Position numbers and translations under genes: made by a program. Positions 1 to 5,042 of a DNA stretch of 6,343 nt are shown here, in pieces. Origin of the DNA: Nitrospirota bacterium (GTDB taxonomy: Bacteria > Nitrospirota > Thermodesulfovibrionia > Thermodesulfovibrionales > Magnetobacteriaceae). Location: contig JADGAE010000114.1 of the NCBI GenBank assembly GCA_015232165.1, forward strand, positions 1 to 6,343, read 5' to 3'. Each line of letters starts with the position of its first letter. Positions within the stretch are counted from its first letter, which is position 1. The notes beneath the pieces are model-generated. The model worked only from the letters and a program-made list of their open reading frames with translations, did no database searches and had not been told where the DNA came from.

Positions 1-1
1 G

Positions 2-223
2 CTGCCTCTGCTGATATCATGCACGGATGTCGCTCTAGGTGGTAAGGCAGCCCCCGAGGTCAAAAAAGACCCAACTCTCTCTAACTTGCCCCCGAAAAAG
101 CCTGTCCACATAAAGCTAAAACGCAACTTCAAGGGCGAGTACAGTTGGGACCTCACAGGGGATAACTTAAAGGACATGCTTAAGATCAACGCTGAACTGC
201 AAAAGGAATTCCCTGGACACTGA
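2..223 (+). CDS. Small predicted lipoprotein, C-terminal part (5' end outside window)
   Basis: An open frame enters at the left edge and runs 73 codons to a TGA at 221-223. It begins with hydrophobic residues ending in a lipobox-like Leu-Ile-Ser-Cys (Cys codon at 20-22). This looks like the end of a type II signal peptide, with a mature protein of about 67 residues. The mature part starts with a Gly/Ala/Pro/Lys stretch that is probably an unstructured tether. It ends in a short charged domain containing Lys-Gly-Glu-Tyr-Ser-Trp and Leu-Thr-Gly-Asp-Asn. I do not recognise the family. If the lipobox is real, it is a tiny membrane-anchored periplasmic protein on the same strand as the following genes. 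A 186-base gap separates it from the HD gene, so co-transcription is uncertain. The start codon and most of the signal peptide are missing, so the lipoprotein call depends on about six visible residues. Confidence 0.6.
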   Translation: MPLLISCTDVALGGKAAPEVKKDPTLSNLPPKKPVHIKLKRNFKGEYSWDLTGDNLKDMLKINAELQKEFPGH

Positions 224-409
224 GCTTAGGGGAACTAACAGGATAATGGCATGTATAAAATGGGTCAAGCAACCCACCACTCAGTGGGGTGCTGGCGGGT
301 GGTCTTACAGGGGGGTAGGTATACGGATGAGAAAATTTTTGTGTGCATGATTATACTACTATTGTGTACAAAACAATGAGCAAGGATGATCAGTAAATAG
401 AATGTTACG
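224..409. other. Spacer with small inverted repeats before the HD gene
   Basis: No gene is seen in this 186-base gap. The stretch 261-303 can fold in competing ways: TGGGT (261-265) pairs with ACCCA (272-276), CCACT (277-281) is mirrored by AGTGG (283-287), and ACCAC (276-280) pairs with GTGGT (299-303). No T-run follows directly, so it is not a convincing terminator for the upstream lipoprotein gene. A TATACT hexamer at 352-357 resembles a -10 box but lacks a good -35. TTGT-N2-ACAA at 362-371 is a short palindrome that could be an operator half-site pair. None of this matches a riboswitch or known RNA that I recognise. Confidence 0.3.
398..403 (+). promoter_or_regulatory. Possible -10 box just upstream of the HD gene
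   Basis: TAGAAT matches five of six bases of the TATAAT consensus. It ends six bases before the ATG at 410, so a transcript starting at the usual distance would begin at or next to the start codon and be leaderless. This fits the absence of a Shine-Dalgarno sequence before 410. Against it, no recognisable -35 hexamer lies 16-18 bases upstream (around 374-380). It is a weak call. Confidence 0.22.
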
Positions 410-1186
410 ATGAAGAGAGAAGACTTTGTTTCACTGAAGGATTGGTTTAAAGGCTTTTGTGAGTCTTTCTATAGCTCAGGGAGGGAGGACCGGTTAAACA
501 TTACATTGAAGGAGAGGCACTCCTTCAGCGTCCTGGAAAACATGGCCCTGCTGGCCCCCCGGCACCTGGAGAGCGAAGATGGCGTCGTGCTTGCGGAGGC
601 CGTGGGTCTGCTGCATGATGTTGGCAGATTCCCCCAGTACGCCCGGTACAAGACCTTCAGAGACAGCATCTCCGTAAATCACGGCACCCTGGGCGTAGAG
701 ACCCTCGTCAAGGAAGGCCCGCTTGCCAGGATGAACGAAGACGAGTATGCCATCCTCACACAGTCCGTAAAATATCACAACGCCTACAAGGTCCCCACCG
801 GGCTCAATGCCGAGACCGTGACACACCTGAAGCTCATCCGTGATGCCGATAAACTTGACATCTGGCGAGTGTTCATCGAATACTTCGACACCGACGAGGC
901 CGACCGTCCTTCGGCGGCGGCACTTGGCCTGCCCCTGGTTGGCACCTGTAGCGACGACGTATTGAGGTGCATCTACAACAGACGGATGGTGGCCCTCAAG
1001 GACGTCTCTACGCTGGATGACTACAAGCTGCTCCAGTTGTCCTGGATATTCGATCTCAACTTCAGCACCTCGCACAAACTGCTGTTAGAGCGTGGGTACA
1101 TTGGCCGCATATTGGGCAACATGCCACAGGTCAATGACCTTGAATCTTTTTTGACGGCCTGCGTAAAGGAAAAAGCAGACGGTTGA
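410..1186 (+). CDS. HD-domain phosphohydrolase, substrate unknown
   Basis: A 258-residue soluble protein with no signal peptide or membrane segment, so probably cytoplasmic. It carries the metal-binding pattern of the HD superfamily (PF01966 type): His37, the His69-Asp70 doublet in Leu-Leu-His-Asp-Val-Gly-Arg-Phe, His91, His123 and Asp145 in Arg-Asp-Ala-Asp-Lys-Leu-Asp. An H...HD...H...H...D set is what two-metal members use to hydrolyse phosphate esters or phosphodiesters. Nothing here identifies the substrate; nucleotides and cyclic dinucleotides are both possible, and there is no GYP motif. The helical C-terminal third (about 180-258) is not familiar. The start is fixed by an in-frame TAG at 398-400, but ATG 410 has no Shine-Dalgarno sequence. 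The gene sits immediately before tolQ, where proteobacteria often carry the thioesterase gene ybgC. The tol promoter lies at its end, so it may be a separate transcript. Confidence 0.85.
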   Translation: MKREDFVSLKDWFKGFCESFYSSGREDRLNITLKERHSFSVLENMALLAPRHLESEDGVVLAEAVGLLHDVGRFPQYARYKTFRDSISVNHGTLGVETLVKEGPLARMNEDEYAILTQSVKYHNAYKVPTGLNAETVTHLKLIRDADKLDIWRVFIEYFDTDEADRPSAAALGLPLVGTCSDDVLRCIYNRRMVALKDVSTLDDYKLLQLSWIFDLNFSTSHKLLLERGYIGRILGNMPQVNDLESFLTACVKEKADG

Positions 1187-1211
1187 CTTTTGAGTAACGT
1201 TGTACTAAAAT
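1183..1211 (+). promoter_or_regulatory. Sigma70-type promoter for the tol-pal operon
   Basis: TTGACT at 1183-1188 and TAAAAT at 1206-1211 each match five of six consensus bases, with an ideal 17-base spacer. Transcription would begin near 1218, giving a leader of about 20 bases before the tolQ ATG at 1239. The -35 box contains the TGA stop (1184-1186) of the HD gene, so the operon promoter is embedded in the end of the upstream gene. There is no intrinsic terminator between the HD gene and tolQ, so read-through from upstream is also possible. Confidence 0.6.
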
Positions 1212-1238
1212 AACTTGTTGGTATAAGGTATAACGATT

Positions 1239-1886
1239 ATGGATCAAACAGCGTTAAGTTTAATACTCCAGGCAGGGGTGGTCGTAAAGCTGGTGTTGGT
1301 GACACTGCTGGTGTTTTCGGTTGTCTCATGGGGTATCATATTGTCCAAGTGGAAGCATTTCTCCAAGGCCAAGGGGGAGACGCTTTCGTTTCTGAGGTAC
1401 TTCCGCTCCGGCAAGGAGGCCTCGGGGCTTAACAAGGTGGCCAGGGCCTGCAACCTCAGTCCTGTGGCCAACATCTACCGCTCCGTGTATGAGGACAGGG
1501 ACATCGAAGGCATAGACGGTCTAAGACGTGCGGTGCGCAGGTACAGCTCCACTGAAAGCGCCAAGCTGGAGAAAGCCCTGGCATTTCTGGCAACCACCGG
1601 CTCTACAACACCGTTTATAGGTCTCTTTGGCACCGTATGGGGCATAATGAACGCATTCAGAGGGATCGGTTCGGCGGGGTCGGCATCGTTGGCGGTTGTG
1701 GCCCCGGGCATAGCCGAGGCGCTCATCACAACAGCCGCGGGACTTGCAGCGGCCATACCCGCCGTTATGGGATATAACTTTTTCTTAAATACCGTGCGTA
1801 CCATGACTATAGAGATGGATGACTTTGCAGAAGACCTCGTGGCATTCTTTAACGGGATGATGAATAATGAAGATAGAAAGAGATAG
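1239..1886 (+). CDS. tolQ: TolQ, proton-channel subunit of the Tol-Pal motor
   Basis: A 215-residue inner-membrane protein of the TolQ/ExbB/MotA family (E. coli TolQ has 230). It has three hydrophobic segments: about 14-34, 115-138 and 153-185. The large cytoplasmic loop lies between the first and second. The family signatures are intact: Gly-Leu-Phe-Gly-Thr-Val-Trp-Gly-Ile at 128-136 and Ala-Pro-Gly-Ile-Ala-Glu-Ala-Leu at 155-162, followed by a small-residue helix ending Ala-Ile-Pro-Ala-Val. Thr132 and Thr165 align with the channel threonines (Thr145, Thr178) of E. coli TolQ. With TolR it uses the proton gradient to energise TolA during cell constriction. TolQ rather than ExbB is chosen because tolR, tolA, tolB and pal follow. 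A modest AAGG (1225-1228) lies ten bases before the ATG. The last 20 bases overlap tolR. Confidence 0.96.
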   Translation: MDQTALSLILQAGVVVKLVLVTLLVFSVVSWGIILSKWKHFSKAKGETLSFLRYFRSGKEASGLNKVARACNLSPVANIYRSVYEDRDIEGIDGLRRAVRRYSSTESAKLEKALAFLATTGSTTPFIGLFGTVWGIMNAFRGIGSAGSASLAVVAPGIAEALITTAAGLAAAIPAVMGYNFFLNTVRTMTIEMDDFAEDLVAFFNGMMNNEDRKR

Positions 1887-2268
1887 ACACGTGCTTGCTG
1901 ATATCAACGTCACCCCCCTGGTGGACGTGATGCTGGTGCTGCTGGTTATCTTTATGGTAACCGCCCCGATGATGAAACAGGGACTCGACGTAGACCTGCC
2001 ACAGACAAAGGGGACGTCTATGCCAAGTCAGGACAGGTTCACTATTACCATAAAAAAGAACGGTGATATCCACCTCAACAAGGAGAAGTTTACGATGCAG
2101 CAATTAGTGGATAAACTCAAGGCCGTCAGCAAACGTAACCCGGATGTATACCTTGAGGCGGATAAAAACGTCCCCTACGGTAAGGTGGCCGAACTGATGG
2201 CCGAAATAAAGGCCGCAGGGATCGAAAAACTCGGCATGGTCACCGAACCGGTGCAAGAGGCAAAATGA
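1867..2268 (+). CDS. tolR: TolR, proton-motor partner of TolQ
   Basis: A 133-residue protein of the ExbD/TolR family, slightly shorter than E. coli TolR (142). It has a short charged cytoplasmic N-terminus, one membrane helix at about 15-35, and a periplasmic domain to the C-terminus. The helix begins Asn-Val-Thr-Pro-Leu-Val-Asp-Val-Met, and Asp20 corresponds to the essential proton-carrying Asp23 of E. coli TolR. After the helix comes the conserved Asp-Val-Asp-Leu-Pro motif (41-45). The end carries the typical Tyr-Gly-Lys-Val-Ala-Glu-Leu-Met segment at 104-111. Translation starts inside tolQ (20-base overlap, different frame), and no good Shine-Dalgarno is seen, so coupling to tolQ translation is likely. 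No other in-frame start would keep the Asp-containing helix complete with a usable N-terminus. Confidence 0.95.
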   Translation: MKIERDRHVLADINVTPLVDVMLVLLVIFMVTAPMMKQGLDVDLPQTKGTSMPSQDRFTITIKKNGDIHLNKEKFTMQQLVDKLKAVSKRNPDVYLEADKNVPYGKVAELMAEIKAAGIEKLGMVTEPVQEAK

Positions 2269-3167
2269 CCAGACAACCAAACATAAGCAGACAGCCTGCC
2301 ATAAGCAGAAGAGCCGGAATGAACATACGGCCCAATATGGACAGGCAACCCAATATCCTGGCAAACACGGCGGTGTCGTTTATACTGCATGCGGTTATGT
2401 TTACGCTGTTGGCCTACACGATGAAGAAGAATGCCCCGATGCTGGTCCCCCCTGCGTATAAAGTAAGCCTGGTCTCCGTGGGCGATGCCGGCAAGGCGTC
2501 TAAACCTCCGGCGGGTGAGGCAACCGAGGCCGTAGCGAAACCGCGCGTGGAGAAACCGCAGGTGCAAAGGCCTGTAAAACCCGAGGTTAAAAAAGAGGTC
2601 AAGGAGGTGCCGGTTCCCAAGGAGGTGCCGGTTCCCAAAAAGGAGGTCACCAAACCCGTTGTAGAGGTGAAGAAGGAACCCCCGAATGTCCCACCAAATA
2701 AGGAGACTACAACGCAAGAACCCACGGTAAGTGTCGAGGAGAGCATAGCGCTGCTGAAGGCCAAAAAGAAGCTGCAACAACAGAGCAGGCTGCGTTCCAC
2801 GATAAGCCTGAAGGCGGACAACGGTTCAACCAACAACCAGGCGACAACACAGCGGCAAGGCAGCACCCCCTCCATGTATGAATCACCTAACGGGGTTGAA
2901 AGCAACGATATAATGGCTCAATATATTGGCCTGATTGGAGACCTGATCAGAAAGCGGTGGATATTTCCGGATTCCGCGAAAAAGGGTCTGGAGGCAATCG
3001 TCTTTTTTAACATCACAAAGGACGGTAAGATTGAACATATAAGACTTGAAAAGTCCTCCGGCAATACCTTCTATGATCGCTCCTGCCTCAGTGCGGTGAA
3101 CAAGGCGGTCCCGTTGCCGGTACCGCCGGTGGATAACATGGAGGTCGCCATAAGGTTTTATCCATGA
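2265..3167 (+). CDS. tolA: TolA/TonB-like energy transducer
   Basis: A 300-residue protein in the TolA position, shorter than E. coli TolA (421). An unusually long cytoplasmic N-terminus (1-32) holds arginine-led repeats. A membrane helix at about 33-52 follows and contains Ser38-x3-His42, the motif through which TonB and TolA contact their motor. A Pro/Lys/Val/Glu-rich periplasmic linker (about 78-150) resembles TonB rather than the long helical domain II of TolA. A short charged, Gln-rich segment (about 157-205) leads to a C-terminal domain (about 215-300) of TonB type, with Arg-Lys-Arg-Trp near its start and a Ser-Ser-Gly-Asn turn. Position suggests TolA function; sequence alone would allow TonB. 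The start overlaps the tolR stop by four bases (ATGA), with AAGAGG at 2255-2260. Met19 (2319) or Met25 (2337) are possible alternative starts. Confidence 0.85.
   Translation: MTRQPNISRQPAISRRAGMNIRPNMDRQPNILANTAVSFILHAVMFTLLAYTMKKNAPMLVPPAYKVSLVSVGDAGKASKPPAGEATEAVAKPRVEKPQVQRPVKPEVKKEVKEVPVPKEVPVPKKEVTKPVVEVKKEPPNVPPNKETTTQEPTVSVEESIALLKAKKKLQQQSRLRSTISLKADNGSTNNQATTQRQGSTPSMYESPNGVESNDIMAQYIGLIGDLIRKRWIFPDSAKKGLEAIVFFNITKDGKIEHIRLEKSSGNTFYDRSCLSAVNKAVPLPVPPVDNMEVAIRFYP
2271..2306 (+). repeat. Imperfect 18-bp tandem duplication at the start of tolA
   Basis: The units 2271-2288 and 2289-2306 agree at 14 of 18 bases and encode Arg-Gln-Pro-Asn-Ile-Ser and Arg-Gln-Pro-Ala-Ile-Ser. A further related copy, Asp-Arg-Gln-Pro-Asn-Ile-Leu, is encoded at about 2340-2360. 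The repeats stay in frame and lie in the part of TolA predicted to face the cytoplasm. Confidence 0.75.
2601..2636 (+). repeat. Perfect 18-bp tandem duplication in the tolA linker
   Basis: AAGGAGGTGCCGGTTCCC occurs twice in direct succession (2601-2618, 2619-2636), encoding Lys-Glu-Val-Pro-Val-Pro at residues 113-124. A partial third unit, AAGGAGGT, follows at 2640-2647. Perfect identity at the DNA level suggests a recent slippage duplication in the proline-rich periplasmic linker. Confidence 0.92.
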
Positions 3168-4447
3168 AAAAGATAAAAATAAGCTTATTTAACATCTCAC
3201 AACTGATTTTATTGCTGCTGCTGTGTGCAGCCGGCGTGGCCGAGGGTAGGGTATACATCGATGTAACCTCCCCCGGGGGACGGAAGCTCCCCATCGCCAT
3301 ACAGGACTTTACCGGCATTGCAGAGGGACCGGGGGTGTCCGATATAATAACGTCGGATTTGCAGTTTACCAATCTCTTTTCGTTTGTTGGCAAGAATGCC
3401 TTTCTTGAGACTTCGGATATGCCATTTAATCCGGATAACTGGCGCCCGCTTGGCGTGGATGCCGTGGTAAAGGGTGTCTTTGAAGGGACATCCGACTCCT
3501 CCCTTAATGTAACGGTGTCGGTGTACGACGTTGTCGAGGGAAGGAATATCCTTAAAAAGAACTATTCAACCAAAAAGGACCTCTTGCGCCCCCTGGCACA
3601 CAAGATAGCGGATGACCTCTATGAGGCAATCACCGGCCAAAAGGGGATATTCAGCACCAGGATCACCTTCGTTGGCTATGACAATGCTGATGCAAGGTCT
3701 ATATACCTTATGGACTTTGACGGACAACGTATGAAGAAGATAGTCAAAAAGAGTAGTCTTATCGCCAGACCGCGCTGGTCACCCGACGGCAAGAGATTGG
3801 CATATTCCTCGCTTAAGAAAGGGAAATGGGTAATCAGCATATTAAACTTTGATACGGCCTCCGAGACGGAGGTGTTTTCCTCCAAGGCAACCGACCTCGT
3901 GGGTGACTTTACCCCGGACGGCAAGGGTTTGTTGCTGTCTTCCTCCAGTAAGGGTTCCCCCGACATATACATGTTACAGCTCAATTCCAAGGTGCTGACC
4001 CCTCTGACATATGCCGATACGATAGAGGTCTCACCGGCCTCCTCACCCGATGGCAGGCAGATAGTCTATGTCTCCAACCGGAGCGGGACCCCGCAGTTGT
4101 ACATCATGAACTCGGATGGCAGCGATTCCCGGAGACTCACCTTTGAAGGCAACTACAACACAGCCCCGGAGTGGTCACCGGCAGGGGACCTGATTGTATT
4201 TTGTATGACAACCGGGGGCCGGTTTCAAATAGCCACGATAAAACCCGATGGCACCAACCTGACGGTCTTGACCAGTGCGGGCAATAACGAGGACCCGTCT
4301 TTTTCCCCCGATGGCCGATACGTAGTGTTTACCTCGGACCGGGACGGCGTAAAGGGCGTCTACGCAATGAGTGTAACCGGAGAAGAACAACGCAGGATAT
4401 CACCCAAAAATACAAGGGCCCTTGGCCCTTCATGGTCACACAACTAA
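3164..4447 (+). CDS. tolB: TolB, periplasmic beta-propeller protein
   Basis: A 427-residue protein, close to E. coli TolB (430). It has a signal peptide with a Lys-rich start and a leucine run at 14-20. Likely cleavage after Gly-Val-Ala (residue 26) would give a mature protein starting Glu-Gly-Arg-Val-Tyr-Ile, much like the Glu-Val-Arg-Ile start of mature E. coli TolB that binds TolA. An alpha/beta N-terminal domain (about 27-160) is followed by a six-bladed propeller marked by WSPDGK-type repeats at 205, 249, 293, 337, 380 and a final Trp424. The repeat at 337 has Ala in place of the usual Asp. In the family TolB binds Pal and TolA in turn. The start overlaps the tolA stop by four bases (ATGA), so translation is probably coupled. 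Confidence 0.96.
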   Translation: MKKIKISLFNISQLILLLLLCAAGVAEGRVYIDVTSPGGRKLPIAIQDFTGIAEGPGVSDIITSDLQFTNLFSFVGKNAFLETSDMPFNPDNWRPLGVDAVVKGVFEGTSDSSLNVTVSVYDVVEGRNILKKNYSTKKDLLRPLAHKIADDLYEAITGQKGIFSTRITFVGYDNADARSIYLMDFDGQRMKKIVKKSSLIARPRWSPDGKRLAYSSLKKGKWVISILNFDTASETEVFSSKATDLVGDFTPDGKGLLLSSSSKGSPDIYMLQLNSKVLTPLTYADTIEVSPASSPDGRQIVYVSNRSGTPQLYIMNSDGSDSRRLTFEGNYNTAPEWSPAGDLIVFCMTTGGRFQIATIKPDGTNLTVLTSAGNNEDPSFSPDGRYVVFTSDRDGVKGVYAMSVTGEEQRRISPKNTRALGPSWSHN

Positions 4448-4448
4448 T

Positions 4449-4453
4449 GGAGG
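4449..4453 (+). promoter_or_regulatory. Ribosome binding site of pal
   Basis: GGAGG lies directly after the tolB stop and seven bases before the pal ATG at 4461, an ideal arrangement. It allows pal to be translated independently of tolB, which fits the high abundance Pal has in other bacteria. Confidence 0.8.
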
Positions 4454-4460
4454 TTTTTGA

Positions 4461-5021
4461 ATGAAGCGTTTGGTAGTTTTGATTTTCGCAGTGCTGTTTA
4501 TAGTAAGCTGCGCGCAGAAGGAGGTTGTAGTCCCTGATCAACCGCCCCCGCCAACCAGGGATACCGCCAGGGATAAGGATACCGCCCCTAAAGACACCTC
4601 AAAGGACGGCCGCGACACCACATCTGTTGACAAAGAGTCAATCAAGGACAGGGGACTGACGGAAGAGGAGATTAGGGCTGCAATGCAGAACGTCTTTAAG
4701 AACGTTAACTTTGCCTACAACAGATATGACATATTGGATGAGAGCAAGCCTGTACTGCGTAAGATATCGGATTGGATGTTGGCGCACAAGTCAGTGAGTA
4801 TCTTGATCGAGGGGCACTGCGACGAAAGAGGCACGAGCGAGTACAACCTGGCCCTTGGAGACCAGAGGGCGCAGGCGACAAAGAGCTTCCTGGTGTCATC
4901 GGGAGTACCGGCAGCGCGTATGGAGACGGTAACGTTTGGTAAGGAAAAACCCCTGTGCCCTGAGCACAATGAGACGTGTTGGTCCAAGAACAGGCGTGCC
5001 GCATTTGTAATCAGCAGGTAG
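4461..5021 (+). CDS. pal: Pal, peptidoglycan-associated outer-membrane lipoprotein
   Basis: A 186-residue lipoprotein. The signal peptide ends in the lipobox Ile-Val-Ser-Cys17; Ala at +2 is compatible with sorting to the outer membrane. A flexible Pro- then Asp/Thr/Lys-rich linker (about 21-65) leads to an OmpA-like peptidoglycan-binding domain (about 67-186). Key motifs are Ile-Leu-Ile-Glu-Gly-His-Cys-Asp-Glu-Arg-Gly-Thr (114-125), Glu-Tyr-Asn-Leu-Ala-Leu-Gly-Asp-Gln-Arg (127-136), and Ser-Lys-Asn-Arg-Arg-Ala at 175-180 near the C-terminus. In the family these contact the diaminopimelate side chain of peptidoglycan. Cys120 stands where E. coli has Thr. Two further cysteines (166, 173) flank a short loop and could form a disulfide in the periplasm; this is inferred. 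Pal anchors the outer membrane to the wall and is recruited to the division site by TolB and TolA. Confidence 0.97.
   Translation: MKRLVVLIFAVLFIVSCAQKEVVVPDQPPPPTRDTARDKDTAPKDTSKDGRDTTSVDKESIKDRGLTEEEIRAAMQNVFKNVNFAYNRYDILDESKPVLRKISDWMLAHKSVSILIEGHCDERGTSEYNLALGDQRAQATKSFLVSSGVPAARMETVTFGKEKPLCPEHNETCWSKNRRAAFVISR
4559..4586 (+). repeat. Short direct repeats in the pal linker
   Basis: GGATACCGCC occurs at 4559-4568 and 4577-4586, a spacing of 18 bases, and encodes repeated Asp-Thr-Ala. At the protein level the linker carries several [Lys/Arg]-Asp-Thr units (from about residue 33 to 53), giving an alternating-charge, probably disordered tether between the lipid anchor and the peptidoglycan-binding domain. 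Confidence 0.75.
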
Positions 5022-5029
5022 CGGCAGGC

Positions 5030-5035
5030 AGGAGG
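5030..5035 (+). promoter_or_regulatory. Ribosome binding site deciding the cpoB GTG start
   Basis: AGGAGG lies seven bases before GTG 5043. This strong match is the main reason to accept the GTG as start, together with the signal peptide that begins immediately after it. Confidence 0.8.
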
Positions 5036-5042
5036 CGTTTAA

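Noticed and set aside
224..340. Terminator for the left-edge lipoprotein gene, or a riboswitch before the HD gene
   Set aside because: No GC stem is followed directly by a T-run, and the conserved cores of riboswitches I know are not present.
494..1075. Minus-strand open frame of 193 codons opposite the HD gene
   Set aside because: The HD gene shows a full set of family residues; the opposite frame looks like a by-product of base composition.
1200..1227. Second promoter candidate before tolQ (TTGTAC with TATAAG)
   Set aside because: The -35 matches only three of six bases and the transcript would start about five bases before the ATG, removing the ribosome binding site. The promoter at 1183-1211 is far better.
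2175..2780. Minus-strand open frame of about 200 codons opposite tolR and tolA
   Set aside because: It spans two well-supported genes and encodes a low-complexity Arg/Leu/Gly-rich product typical of an antisense shadow.
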